64,000 bases of DNA from Rhizobium sp. CF080 (GTDB lineage: Bacteria; Pseudomonadota; Alphaproteobacteria; Rhizobiales; Rhizobiaceae). Every line of letters begins with the position of its first letter. Within the stretch, counting starts at the first letter, position 1. Of the stretch, positions 18,285 to 27,457 are shown one piece after another. Location of the stretch: contig NZ_AKKC02000005.1 in NCBI RefSeq assembly GCF_000282095.2, positions 248,001-312,000 of the forward strand. The letters run 5' to 3'. A program made the position numbers and the translations under genes. The notes under the pieces are model-generated. The model was given only the letters and a program-made list of their open reading frames with translations, did not search any database and was not told the origin of the DNA.

Positions 18285-18947
18285 ATGGCGTCGCGACGCA
18301 CACCGGACAACCCTTATCTCGCCGCCCGTCAGGAATGGTCCGAGCGGTACGGGTCGTACGTGCAGGCCGCGCGGGCATGGAGGATCGTTGGTGTCCTCGG
18401 TCTGGCCATGGCGGTGATCGGTTTCAGCTACGCCCTCTATTTGAGCACGCAGGTGAAGCTCGTCCCGTATATCGTCGAAGTGGATAAGCTCGGTACGTCA
18501 GTCACGGCGGGATTTCCGGAGCAGATCGAATATGCAGATGCCCGCGTCGTGCGTGCGACGCTTGGAAACTTCGTGGCGAGTTTTCGAAGCATTACCCCGG
18601 ATGCTGTCGTCCAGAAGCAGTATATCGACCGGACCTATGCGCTCCTTCGTGCCACCGACCCTTCCACCGAAAAGGTGAATGCTTGGTTCCGTGGCAATTC
18701 GCCTTTCGAAAAAGCCAAGACATCGACGATTGCGATCGAGGTCAACAACATCGTCGCTCTGTCGAACCAGACCTACCAGATCGACTGGACGGAATATGAG
18801 CGCGACCGCAAGGGCAAAGAGATCGGGACTCGGCGCTTTCGAGGGATCGCAACCGTTACGCTCACCGCGCCACAAGACGAGGCGACGATCCGGCTCAATC
18901 CAATCGGCCTCTATGTCCATGATCTGGACTGGACGGCACAGCTATAA
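18285..18947 (+). CDS. trbF: Conjugal transfer protein TrbF (VirB8 family)
   Basis: 220 residues. A short cytoplasmic N terminus ([23 protein letters not shown]) is followed by one membrane helix (about residues 35-58) and a periplasmic NTF2-like domain ending in [13 protein letters not shown]. VirB8-type proteins nucleate the channel at the inner membrane. It starts 15 nt after trbL in the same operon. Confidence 0.95.
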   Translation: MASRRTPDNPYLAARQEWSERYGSYVQAARAWRIVGVLGLAMAVIGFSYALYLSTQVKLVPYIVEVDKLGTSVTAGFPEQIEYADARVVRATLGNFVASFRSITPDAVVQKQYIDRTYALLRATDPSTEKVNAWFRGNSPFEKAKTSTIAIEVNNIVALSNQTYQIDWTEYERDRKGKEIGTRRFRGIATVTLTAPQDEATIRLNPIGLYVHDLDWTAQL

Positions 18948-18963
18948 GGCAGGGGATGATCAA

Positions 18964-19776
18964 ATGCACAAGAACACGGTCGTCGCGGTGGTTGGCTGCA
19001 TGGCAGGATATATTCTTGCGGTGAGCGCACATGCGCAGGGCATGACGACGAAGGAGGCAAAGGGCACGGGTATTTCCGGTCAGTGGCGTGGCACCGGCGG
19101 CCTCGTCACCCGGGGAGCGGATGGAAAGGTGATGTTCCTCTTTGGCGAGGCGCAGCCGTCTGTCGTCTGCTCACCACTTCAGGTTTGCGACATCGAGCTT
19201 CAGGGCGGTGAAATCGTGCGCGACGTGCTGGTGGGCGACACGGTGCGCTGGAAGATCGAGCCCGCAACTTCCGGCGCGACCGGCGGTCAGGCGATCCACC
19301 TGATCGTCAAGCCTGCCGAGGCTGGTCTCGTGACCTCGATGGTCGTGACCACTTCCCGACGCACATACCACATCCAGCTCAAGTCCCACCCCAGCCAGTA
19401 CATGGCTCGCGTCGGCTTCGAGTATCCGGAAGACGTTTCGACAAAGCTCGCGGATATCAATGCTCGATTGGAAACAGGAGGGATTGCCGGTACGGCGCCG
19501 GACAAGCTGAACTTCTCCTACACCATCAGCGGAAGTGCCCCCTGGCGACCCAAGCGGGTCTACTCGGATGGCACGAAGACCTATGTCCAATTCCCACGCT
19601 CGATCTCCAGTCAGGATGCACCGGTGCTCTTCGTCGTTAGCGGCGGCCAGAACCGGATCGTCAACTACAGGATGAAGAACGACATGATGATCGTCGACTA
19701 TGCCGTCGACACGGCGATCCTTGTCTCTGGCGTCGGCTGGCGTCAACAGAGAGTTTCAGTCCGGCGGGGCGGCTGA
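18964..19776 (+). CDS. trbG: Conjugal transfer protein TrbG (VirB9 family)
   Basis: About 270 residues from ATG 18964, with a signal peptide ([19 protein letters not shown]) and the VirB9 beta-domains. The C-terminal region [15 protein letters not shown] and [13 protein letters not shown] is diagnostic. It is part of the periplasmic/outer-membrane core. A longer upstream frame lies inside trbF and lacks a signal peptide, so I rejected that start. Confidence 0.95.
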   Translation: MHKNTVVAVVGCMAGYILAVSAHAQGMTTKEAKGTGISGQWRGTGGLVTRGADGKVMFLFGEAQPSVVCSPLQVCDIELQGGEIVRDVLVGDTVRWKIEPATSGATGGQAIHLIVKPAEAGLVTSMVVTTSRRTYHIQLKSHPSQYMARVGFEYPEDVSTKLADINARLETGGIAGTAPDKLNFSYTISGSAPWRPKRVYSDGTKTYVQFPRSISSQDAPVLFVVSGGQNRIVNYRMKNDMMIVDYAVDTAILVSGVGWRQQRVSVRRGG

Positions 19777-19779
19777 CCG

Positions 19780-20214
19780 ATGTGCAGACTGATCCCGTAC
19801 ATCCTCACGTCCGTCCTGCTTTCTGGCTGCCAATCTCTTGATGGTGGCCTCAGCACCGCTCGGCCGACGACCATCTCGGCGCGTGCGGCAGGCGCGATCG
19901 CCGGTGACATGGCAAGCAGGCTCACAGAGCAGATCGGCGCCGCTGGCACGACCGCACTGAAGATGAGCGAAGGCAGCAGCGATTATGCGGTGGCGCTCAA
20001 AGCCGCTCTCAAGGGCTGGGGCTATACTGTCGTTGCCGACCAAAAGGGCGGAAAAGGCGCCAGGCCGGTTGATCTCGCGTACTCGATAGACACGATGGAC
20101 GATCAGGTTCTCGCCCGCATTTCAACGCCTTCTATTTGGCTGAGCCGTGCCTATACCGCAACAGAGGCTGGGGCGACGCCCACGACACCCCTTTCTATCA
20201 TGCATCTGAACTGA
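19780..20214 (+). CDS. trbH: Conjugal transfer lipoprotein TrbH
   Basis: 144 residues with a lipoprotein signal (LTSVLLSGCQSL; lipobox LSGC), so probably outer-membrane anchored. The rest matches the TrbH style (ARAAGAIAGDMASRL, DYAVALKAALKGWGY). It would take the VirB7-like place in the core complex with TrbG and TrbI. It starts 3 nt after trbG. Confidence 0.92.
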   Translation: MCRLIPYILTSVLLSGCQSLDGGLSTARPTTISARAAGAIAGDMASRLTEQIGAAGTTALKMSEGSSDYAVALKAALKGWGYTVVADQKGGKGARPVDLAYSIDTMDDQVLARISTPSIWLSRAYTATEAGATPTTPLSIMHLN

Positions 20215-20225
20215 GGAGCCAGAAG

Positions 20226-21527
20226 ATGGTCCAGTCGCTTCAGTTTGGAAGCCCCAACCAGGGCGATGATAACAAGGGCATTCGGCACCTCAATCGCCTG
20301 CCGATCGTCGTTGGCATCGTCATAGCTCTTCTGTTCATCGCAGTGGTTGTCATTGGTCTTTCATGGCGAGGAATGTCGTTCAACCCGAACAATGGCCTGC
20401 CTAGCGCGGCGAACACGCCGGCGACCAGCTTTGGCGACAGGCTGAAGCAGGGAGTGTTCAACGGAATCATTGGAGAGCCTGAGCAGGCGGACGTCTTCAA
20501 ACCCACGCCAGTCGTAGAACAGGTCAAGGCCGGGCAGGAAACGCCGCTTGAAAACTTGCAACGGCCGGATGTTCAAGAACACGGTCGACGCTCAGAGTCA
20601 GATGATGAGTGGAAAAACCGACTTCAGAAAGAACAGGATGAGCAATATATGCGGGAGGCCCAACGCCAGCGGATGGCGCGGCTTCAGGCTCGCGCGACGG
20701 CACTTGATTCGCCATTGAAGGTCGACATTTCCGAAGTCGAGAAGGAGTCCAATAGGGTCGCAACGGATGGTCGGCAGACGGTATCCAGGTCCGCATCGCC
20801 ACCCGATCTCTATGCAGCGGCCTTGAGGTCTGGGCTCATGGGACAGAACCTCGGCCCGAACGAGCAGGGGTCGAAGGAAGACTTTCTCAATCAGGATATC
20901 AAGGATCTCGGTTATCTTCCCAATAAAGTCGTACCGCAGTTGTCCCCTTTCGAGCTGAAGCGAGGCTCCATCATCCCGGCGACGATGATTGCCGGGCTCA
21001 ACTCGGATTTACCAGGGCGCATCTCCGCACAGGTCAGCCGGAATATTTACGACAGCGCCACCGGTTATCGGCTGCTAATCCCCCAAGGGACCAAGCTGTT
21101 TGGTCGCTATGACTCCAAGGTGTCGTTCGGCCAGGAACGTGTTCTCGTTGTCTGGACTGACCTCATTTTCGCGAATGGGTCTACACTCGGGCTTGGTGGC
21201 ATGGCGGGAACTGACGCGGAGGGCTACGGCGGCTTCGGGGACAAGGTCGATCGACATCTATGGCGCACGTTCGGCTCAGCGGCTCTCGTGGCACTCATTG
21301 GAACAGGGATCGATATGTCGCTTCCCGAGAGCTCGACCCTTGCAACGCAAGATACAGCTTCCGATGCAGCCCGACGGAATTTCTCGGAAACATTTGGTCG
21401 CGTGGCCGAACAGACGATTTCGAAAAACTTGAACGTTCAGCCGACGATCCGCATACGCCCAGGTTACCAATTCAATGTTCTCGTCGACCAGGACATCGTC
21501 TTCCCATCGGCTTACGTCGCAAAGTAA
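20226..21527 (+). CDS. trbI: Conjugal transfer protein TrbI (VirB10 family)
   Basis: About 433 residues from ATG 20226, which sits after GAGGAGCC and beyond the trbH stop. A cytoplasmic stretch, one membrane helix (LPIVVGIVIALLFIAVVVIGL), a long charged linker and the C-terminal TrbI/VirB10 domain are visible (SIIPATMIAGLNSDLPG, SATGYRLLIPQGTKLFG, RIRPGYQFNVLVDQDIVF). It spans both membranes. It is the last gene of the trb operon. Confidence 0.95.
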   Translation: MVQSLQFGSPNQGDDNKGIRHLNRLPIVVGIVIALLFIAVVVIGLSWRGMSFNPNNGLPSAANTPATSFGDRLKQGVFNGIIGEPEQADVFKPTPVVEQVKAGQETPLENLQRPDVQEHGRRSESDDEWKNRLQKEQDEQYMREAQRQRMARLQARATALDSPLKVDISEVEKESNRVATDGRQTVSRSASPPDLYAAALRSGLMGQNLGPNEQGSKEDFLNQDIKDLGYLPNKVVPQLSPFELKRGSIIPATMIAGLNSDLPGRISAQVSRNIYDSATGYRLLIPQGTKLFGRYDSKVSFGQERVLVVWTDLIFANGSTLGLGGMAGTDAEGYGGFGDKVDRHLWRTFGSAALVALIGTGIDMSLPESSTLATQDTASDAARRNFSETFGRVAEQTISKNLNVQPTIRIRPGYQFNVLVDQDIVFPSAYVAK

Positions 21528-21741
21528 AATCTCGAGCGTCTGTGCGGGAAGTCCTACCAAAGACAGGTAGCGCTTTCGAGGCAACCTCAGGAGGAGAAAT
21601 ATCGATTAACTGTCATATTTTTTCGTTAGGGGGCTTGATCCAGCCGCCATACACGATAAAAATCCATGGGTATCAGAAGATGCAGCCATAGAATCTGTAC
21701 AATCTTTTTCGTTCATACCCTCGGTCACAGGAGGCAATGAA

Positions 21742-22443
21742 TTGGATGAATGGTTTGAGCGATTAACGGAACAGGTCACCCTCGCGCATGACGAGGACCT
21801 CGTCAAAGTCGCCCTTGAGAAATTGACATTCGAGGCAGGATTTAGTGCCTACGCCTATTTGAGATTCCACGGGGACACACAGACCGTAATCTCCAACTAC
21901 GACCCGGAATGGCAAGCTCGCTATTTTGACCAGGAATTTGCCGCGGTCGATCCAGTTGTCCGCGCTGCGAAGGACCGGTATGAGTCGTTTGCCTGGTCGA
22001 ACATTTCAACGCCCCGCATGAGCAAGGAACGTCGCAGGTTTTACGGCGAGGCCGCGGAGTTTGGTATTCGCTCGGGCATTACGGTTCCCATCAAGACGGG
22101 CTTCGGTCGTATGGCGATGCTGACGCTCGCATCGAATGAAGTCGATTTTGCCGCCGGAAAGAAACTGAATCCGATCCTGGCGGCCGCGTCATTCGGTCAA
22201 GTTCATTCACGGATCGAACTCATGCACTTGAAGTCAACCCGCCAGAGCAACATTCAGCTTAAAGCCAACGAACTGACATCCCTCAGATGGTCGGCTGAAG
22301 GGAAATCGATGAGGGCGATCGCAATCATTGAAAACACGACCTACTCCAATGTGTCCTTCTTCATGCGTTGTGCAAAGAAGGCACTCCGCGTTACCTCACT
22401 TCCACAGGCGACCGCCATGGCAAAAGAACTCGGGCTCATCTGA
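21742..22443 (+). CDS. traR: Quorum-sensing transcription activator TraR (LuxR family)
   Basis: 233 residues. An N-terminal autoinducer-binding domain (AGFSAYAYLRF, SNYDPEWQARYF, the D-P-V--AA motif) is followed by a C-terminal LuxR helix-turn-helix (about residues 172-225: LTSLRWSAEGKSMRAIAII, then NTTYSNVSFFMRCAKKAL). The helix-turn-helix lacks the usual ELREVL-W and GK-S-EI pattern in places, as in other TraR proteins. The start is TTG at 21742 after AGGAGG; no in-frame ATG fits. It activates traI-trb and repABC when the signal accumulates, and is blocked by TraM. Confidence 0.93.
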   Translation: MDEWFERLTEQVTLAHDEDLVKVALEKLTFEAGFSAYAYLRFHGDTQTVISNYDPEWQARYFDQEFAAVDPVVRAAKDRYESFAWSNISTPRMSKERRRFYGEAAEFGIRSGITVPIKTGFGRMAMLTLASNEVDFAAGKKLNPILAAASFGQVHSRIELMHLKSTRQSNIQLKANELTSLRWSAEGKSMRAIAIIENTTYSNVSFFMRCAKKALRVTSLPQATAMAKELGLI

Positions 22444-22449
22444 CAACCG

Positions 22450-22740
22450 TCAATGAGGCTTGCTTGGCATTGCGGGAAGATACCCGAGGATGTCCAGGAG
22501 CGTCGAAACCACGGTCTGCTGGGCGTGAAGAGCAATCATTGCTGAAACGTAGGAACGGCTGGTCTGCTGCAATTCCTCGGTTCCGGCGGCAGCCCCCATT
22601 TGGGACTCCAGAACCACGGCCTCGTCGCGCAAGCGGCGATGCTTTTCAATCTCCAGCACAACATGCCGCTCGACTTCTTCAGGCGGCTGGTTACTCATCA
22701 GGCCGATGAGCGGCCTCAAAACTAGCTTATTTTGCGACAC
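22450..22740 (-). CDS. traM: TraR antiactivator TraM
   Basis: 96 residues, helical. The VLRPLIGLM, VLEIEKHRRLRDEAV and SYVSAMIALHAQQTV blocks match TraM, which binds TraR and prevents DNA binding until the signal is high enough. It is convergent with traR, the two stops 6 nt apart, as in other rhizobial plasmids. The gene is intact. Confidence 0.93.
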   Translation of the reverse strand: MSQNKLVLRPLIGLMSNQPPEEVERHVVLEIEKHRRLRDEAVVLESQMGAAAGTEELQQTSRSYVSAMIALHAQQTVVSTLLDILGYLPAMPSKPH

Positions 22741-22958
22741 GGGTCCTCAAGCTCAACTGCGGACTGATTAATATGAAAGGGTCGGGAACCGTCGTCCCGT
22801 CGCTCCTCCCAAGCAGCAGCATAGCCGGTATCATAGATCGATTTATGACGCCACGGGCTGTGATTTGCATTCGTGCCACCGCACCGACCAAGCGCGCCTG
22901 AAGGGATGTCGAGTATACTCCGTGGCGAAATACTCTACAAGCCGCTGCTTTCTCCAGC

Positions 22959-23204
22959 ATGGAGATTCGAGAACTTTTCGCGCGAAACCTCAAGTCGGCC
23001 CGACAAGCGAGAGGCATGTCGCAGGAGGAGCTTGCTCATCGTGCCGACATCGATCGAACCTACATAAGCTCGCTGGAACGTTGTGTTTACAGCGCAAGCA
23101 TCGATATCGTCGATCGACTGGCGGGAGTCCTCGGCATCGAAGCCTGGGAATTGCTTCAGCCTGTCCAGGAGGAACAGTCCTCAGTTAATCAAAGGCAGGA
23201 CTAG
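22959..23204 (+). CDS. Small XRE-family transcription regulator
   Basis: 81 residues, almost all one helix-turn-helix domain (NLKSARQARGMSQEELAHRADIDRTYISSLE, then a hydrophobic helix with LAGVLGIEAWELL). It has no effector domain and probably acts as a local repressor. It is preceded by about 220 bp with no other gene, and followed by a ruined ATPase gene on the other strand. The target is unknown. Confidence 0.85.
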   Translation: MEIRELFARNLKSARQARGMSQEELAHRADIDRTYISSLERCVYSASIDIVDRLAGVLGIEAWELLQPVQEEQSSVNQRQD

Positions 23205-23230
23205 ACCCGAGCGAGATCTTCAGCGGTGCC

Positions 23231-24479
23231 TTACATCGACGAGAGGATTGAAATGGGGGCGGCCTGTAGTCTCTCGCCGAAAGGTGTAATCCGGTCATGA
23301 TCGTGCAAGACCGGCCCTCTGATGAATCGGTCGCCTACCGCCTCCTGCAATTGTCGCAAGCCGCGAAATTCATCCGACTTCACGGAGGCGGAGGATTTCA
23401 CCTCGATACCGATAATGCGGCCGCGGCGATCCTCAACAATAACGTCAACCTTGCCTGATCCTTGGTGCGGTAGTGCGAAAACGACAGGCGTCGTTCCGAC
23501 CAGGAGGAAAGTTTTAATAGCTCGGACACGACAAAGCTCTTAAAAAGGGGGCCGAATCTTGTTCGATCCCCCTCAATCTTTCCAGTTCATCCTCCCGCAA
23601 TGTCGCCAGCAACCCAGTATCGAGGAAATGCAGCTTTGGTCTATTGATAAGCCGGCTGAGGCGATTGTTGGACCATGGTGAGAGGGTCCGCACCAGGAAA
23701 AGTCGCTCCAGGATGGCTAGATTATTTCTGGGCAGTGACGCCCGACACTCCGAGCGCCGATCCGGAACTGCTGTGGTTCACCAATTGGCTGGAGTGCTCG
23801 GCGAGGACATTCAGCAGCCGCGGCAGACGGTCGAGTTCATCAATGTTTGCAATGTCGCGCACGTCCCGATCAAGGATGAGGGCAACATAGTCTTCCAGCC
23901 ATGCTGTCCGGCGCGCCGAGCTTGATCGACGCAGGGCCTCTGGATACCCACCTTCAAGACGACGTCCATCAGATCCTCGCCAAAGACGGGATACCGCCGC
24001 TGATGGGCTCTTCGCCCTCAAAAAGCCGATCCAGCATCCGGCCTGAAGTCGATCGGATTTCGGATTGAGCGAATGGGAGCGATATAACGGCCATGCGCCC
24101 GGCTAACGAGTCGGCTATTGCCGGCACTGTCGCCAGATCAGCCGAACCGGTTAGCAGAAAACGCCCCGGCTCCTCATCACGATCCACACTTTCCTTGATC
24201 GCCAGCATCAGGTCGGGAGCGCGTTGAACCTCATCGACAACAGCCGGTTTTATTCCTCGTATGAAGCCGATCGGGTCTGATCTTGCCCGCACTGAGTGTA
24301 CCGGCATCGTCTAATGTGAGATATGGACGATCACTGTCGGCAAACGCTCGCACAAGCGTCGTCTTTCCGGCCTGCCGAGGGCCCGCTATCAAAACGATAC
24401 GCGTGTCTGTCAAAGCGGTTTCGACGCTGTGGCGAACTTTGCGGTGGATATGCGGTCTGGGCGAAGGCTGCGAACTCAT
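23231..24479 (-). pseudogene. Frameshifted AAA-type ATPase with DUF4143-like C terminus
   Basis: From ATG 24479 leftwards: a Walker A segment (LIAGPRQAGKTTLVRAFA) and YLTLDD, then a frame change. VDEVQRAPDLMLAIKESVDRD, GRFLLTGSADLATVP and SLAGRMAVISLPF (Walker B and sensor regions) follow in the next frame. EGGYPEALRR and DYVALILDRDVRDIA are in a third, and the ending GIEVKSSASVKSDEFRGL and PFGERLQAAPIS in a fourth. The parts are collinear but broken several times, and the gene is dead. Confidence 0.85.
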
Positions 24480-24684
24480 GCGGCCATCCTTAAAATCAAA
24501 TGTCGTCCAATTTAAAACACAAGCCCGACCAATCTTAATTCTGGTTCTCTTTGCCTTGGTAATTAAAATGTTGCCGTTACTTAATTTGAAACTGTCGCCG
24601 CCTCCGATGTAATTCGGTCCGCCTCCCTTCAACCCAGGACACAGTCAATCGGGACAGCAGCCAAATCGACAGGCCGCCATACGC

Positions 24685-25296
24685 TCAGGGACCCAATATG
24701 CGGGATAAATCGATCCGTATTGCCGCATTGCCGATGCCCGGTTCGGAAGAGGATGAACGGCTGCCAGTCGTGCGATCGGCCTCTTCCGAATGAGTGGGCT
24801 TCTGGTCAGATGAGTCGAGAAGATCCACCGTCAGAGATCTGCCCGGATCATCCGCCTGAAACACGTTCACGCCTTCGAAGTATCCGGTCTTCCACGCGTA
24901 GATTGCATCCTCGAAGACGGGCGGGAGAACGCCTTTATCCGTAGGGTTCCCATACCATCTCGCGACAATACGCACGACCTTTGCGAACAGCTGAGTTCCC
25001 ATCCGAAGGTTCTCGCAGGCGTCGACCAAGCCGCGCGGCAAGTCCGACACGGTCCCAATGCCTACACCGGCAGGATATTGAGTAATCCCCACTCGGACAA
25101 CGCCTTTGCCGACGTGTTGGCGGACGATGTCCAATGCCTCGCCCGGAGATGAAGGCTTTGGGACCAGAATACGACGTCCACCCAGGTTCACAGTGACTGC
25201 GAGCGGATCTGTCGAACCGACCTCTTCCACAAACTGCTCTACGACCGCCGGCTTCAAAGATGGATCGGCACATTTCTCGATTATCGCTGCGTCCAT
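24685..25296 (-). CDS. traH: Conjugal transfer protein TraH
   Basis: About 203 residues from ATG 25296, which sits just after the traB stop at 25311. TraH_2-type features include AIIEKCADP-LKPAVVEQFV, a cystatin-like VTVNLGGRRI, the VGKGVVRVGITQYPAGVG region and LFAKVVRIVARWYGN. It is the last gene of the leftward traF-traB-traH operon. The family is conserved in Ti-type transfer systems, but its precise role is not well established. Confidence 0.9.
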   Translation of the reverse strand: MDAAIIEKCADPSLKPAVVEQFVEEVGSTDPLAVTVNLGGRRILVPKPSSPGEALDIVRQHVGKGVVRVGITQYPAGVGIGTVSDLPRGLVDACENLRMGTQLFAKVVRIVARWYGNPTDKGVLPPVFEDAIYAWKTGYFEGVNVFQADDPGRSLTVDLLDSSDQKPTHSEEADRTTGSRSSSSEPGIGNAAIRIDLSRILGP

Positions 25297-25310
25297 GATG
25301 GCTCCGCGGT

Positions 25311-26474
25311 TCAGGTGTTGAAGGAAAGGACGAGAGGTTTGCTGAACAATCGGGCCCAGGCTATCGTACTGGCGCGCTGGATATCGACAATGGACATGCC
25401 TCTGGCCCACCAGCCATTGCCGACGGCGAGGAGGACGTCAGGATCCCCCAGCATCGACTGAAGAACCGGCCAGACGATGAGTTGCTCGTAGCAGATCAGC
25501 GGGGCGATCTTCGTCGAACCGACCTTGACCACGGGATTGGCAAAGAAATACGCCCGAGCCCCGCCGCTTTCCCCAGACCATCTGAGCCATGGCTGCCACA
25601 TCGCGCCTGGCACCGGCATGCGCTCGCGATAAAGGACGCCACTGCTATTTCCCGTGATTGTTACAAGCACATTGTCATAATCATTGCCATTGACCACCAC
25701 TGCTCCGGCAATGATGGTCACCGGGCTCCCGGACAATTCCGACAGCCATAACTGCCGTTTCGTCGGCGTCCAGAGACCAAGCCCGCTCTCAGGCAGCACG
25801 ATAAAATGCGCACCGTCTGACGCAGCCACCCGAACAATGGCAATCAAGTCACGCTCATGTTGCAAACCACTTTGTCGGCCGAGCGAGGCGCCGAACTGAA
25901 GGTCGACGCCGCGCCAGGTGTCAGCGACGTTTGTGTCAGTCCAGTTTGCGACGGACCACAGCCAGAAACTTCCCAAGGCGACCGCGACAACCGGTCCCTT
26001 TCGGCTCACGAGACCCGTGAGGCCGACCGTCATCACTGCCAGGCCCCACCATCCCCAATCAGGAAACAGCACACCGGCCGCGGTGATCGGATGGGCCCAA
26101 CCGACGATCCCAAATGGTGGAAAAGACATCAGCAGAATGGCGGCAAGATACCGAGCGGGCCGCTGGCTGCTTGATGGTGACCACAACGCCGTGTGGACCG
26201 CGACGAAACCCGCTGATGCCACCAGCCAGAGCGCCAAGCCGAGCCAGGGGTCGGACATGTAGAACGTGGCGACGACTTGTGGCAGTTCGCGGGAGGCCGC
26301 CAAAAAATACGCTGCCGCGACGAGAGCGGCGACGCGTCGTTTTCGCGCAATAGACCAGAGCAGAGGGAAAGCGAGCGTTGCGGGCATTAGAAGGACCTGG
26401 CCGCTCCAGCCGACCAAACCCGACGCCGTGGCCGCTCCGACAATCGCCGAACTTCGCACGAACTCAGGGCGCAT
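25311..26474 (-). CDS. traB: Conjugal transfer membrane protein TraB (nitrilase-like domain)
   Basis: 387 residues. The N-terminal half has several membrane segments (residues 10-190). The C-terminal half resembles the CN-hydrolase/apolipoprotein N-acyltransferase fold, with IVLPESGLGLW (glutamate), LYRERMPVPGAMWQPW and LICYEQLIVWP (cysteine). The lysine expected near the MPVP segment is not evident, so the catalytic role is uncertain. Its start overlaps the traF end. Known TraB proteins raise conjugation efficiency. Confidence 0.92.
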   Translation of the reverse strand: MRPEFVRSSAIVGAATASGLVGWSGQVLLMPATLAFPLLWSIARKRRVAALVAAAYFLAASRELPQVVATFYMSDPWLGLALWLVASAGFVAVHTALWSPSSSQRPARYLAAILLMSFPPFGIVGWAHPITAAGVLFPDWGWWGLAVMTVGLTGLVSRKGPVVAVALGSFWLWSVANWTDTNVADTWRGVDLQFGASLGRQSGLQHERDLIAIVRVAASDGAHFIVLPESGLGLWTPTKRQLWLSELSGSPVTIIAGAVVVNGNDYDNVLVTITGNSSGVLYRERMPVPGAMWQPWLRWSGESGGARAYFFANPVVKVGSTKIAPLICYEQLIVWPVLQSMLGDPDVLLAVGNGWWARGMSIVDIQRASTIAWARLFSKPLVLSFNT

Positions 26475-27030
26475 AGGTCAGTACCTCATGCGCGAGACCG
26501 AGAATGCCGGAGGTCGGGACAGGGCCGAAATAGCGAGAGTCCCAGGATCCTGGATAGGCGGAGTGGAGGAACATTTCGCCGGCCGGTACGATCCCGCCCG
26601 GATATGGCTGAAGAGTGCGTCCCTTTCCGTCGACTTTCAGAAGGCGCGACATCGTGACGTCGCGCCCGTCTACGCTTACTCGATCGACGACCTCCACGCG
26701 CTGCCCTTCCAGGGCAATGACGATCTTGATCAACGGTCCAAAGCCGTCCTGGCACGATCCCGACCGCAAGTAGCCGCGCTCACGCGCTTCGGCGAACAGT
26801 CGGTTTGGGGGTGGGCAAAAGGCGACGATATCGCCGACTGCGACCGGGCGATCGAGGGATACGATGCGCCAAAGGCCGAGCGGCTCACTCGGGGTGGTGT
26901 TGATCCGATAGCCGCCGATCCAGCCGACCACGGAGATGATCGGAACAAGTGAGACGCCGACCAGCAAAGCTCCATTCGTCCGGCGGTACCGGGATCGTCC
27001 AATGGCCTCGGGCGGGGAGAATTTTCTCAT
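26464..27030 (-). CDS. traF: Conjugal transfer peptidase TraF (S26 family)
   Basis: About 188 residues from ATG 27030. One N-terminal membrane helix (LLVGVSLVPIISVVGWIGGY) is followed by the S26 serine motif (NTTPSEPLGLW), a lysine segment (LIKIVIALEGQ) and the C-terminal GWDSR-like GSWDSRYFGPV. In this family TraF matures and cyclises the TrbC pilin. Upstream, where Ti plasmids have traA, only about 300 bp remain before traC. Confidence 0.92.
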   Translation of the reverse strand: MRKFSPPEAIGRSRYRRTNGALLVGVSLVPIISVVGWIGGYRINTTPSEPLGLWRIVSLDRPVAVGDIVAFCPPPNRLFAEARERGYLRSGSCQDGFGPLIKIVIALEGQRVEVVDRVSVDGRDVTMSRLLKVDGKGRTLQPYPGGIVPAGEMFLHSAYPGSWDSRYFGPVPTSGILGLAHEVLTYAP

Positions 27031-27327
27031 TTTAGGCAGAGCTCCTGGCTCTTCGTCTGGCTCAGAGAACCAGATGGCCTGGCACTTCTGCCATTTGCTG
27101 ATGCGTTGTTGACTGCACAATCGTCCGCATGAACGCCCATGCGTTTTGGGCGTCCAGGTTGGCCAGGCAGTAACGGTCTGGAATGTTTGCCGCTCTCATC
27201 GAGCGGCCGGGACGATGCAGGAAGGCATTGGCGCTGCCAACTCGCATTTCTGGTAGTGGATCGGCACGCTGATCTCCGGGAATCTCATGCCGCTCGAAGA
27301 GCAAACGGCATGAAGGGACCTAACGGA
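27031..27327. other. Shortened traF-traC gap: traA (relaxase) and oriT region missing
   Basis: In related plasmids this interval holds the relaxase/helicase gene traA (over 3 kb) and oriT. Here it is about 300 bp. Both strands were read: no relaxase motif I, HxHx3H motif or helicase motif is present. A 7-bp inverted repeat (27133-27139/27147-27153) is the only structure, and I could not match it to a known nick site. Confidence 0.6.
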
Positions 27328-27456
27328 ATGAAGAAGCCTTCCTCGAAAATCCGGGAGGAGATCGCCAAGCTGCAAGAGCGGTTCAGGCACGCCGAGTCGC
27401 GCGAGGCAAAACGCATAGGCCGGATTGTTCTCAGGTCCGGGTGCGGAGGTCTTTGA
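27328..27456 (+). pseudogene. traC: Truncated traC
   Basis: The start KKPSSKIREEIAKLQERF and AESREAKRIGRI matches the TraC N terminus of Ti-type plasmids, but the frame ends after 42 residues (family length near 100), in SGCGGL. The traG GTG start follows 2 nt later. The rest of traC and all of traD are absent, so a deletion probably joins the middle of traC to the traG leader. Confidence 0.7.
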
Positions 27457-27457
27457 C

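Noticed and set aside
22727..23017. Leftward open frame upstream of traM
   Set aside because: No domain, overlaps the start of the XRE gene and the traM leader; looks like chance coding.
27133..27153. Inverted repeat considered as oriT
   Set aside because: A 7-bp palindrome alone is not enough; no Ti- or RSF1010-like nick sequence is seen beside it.
27062..27304. Leftward frame that might be a traA remnant
   Set aside because: I could not match it to either end of TraA; no relaxase or helicase motif is present.
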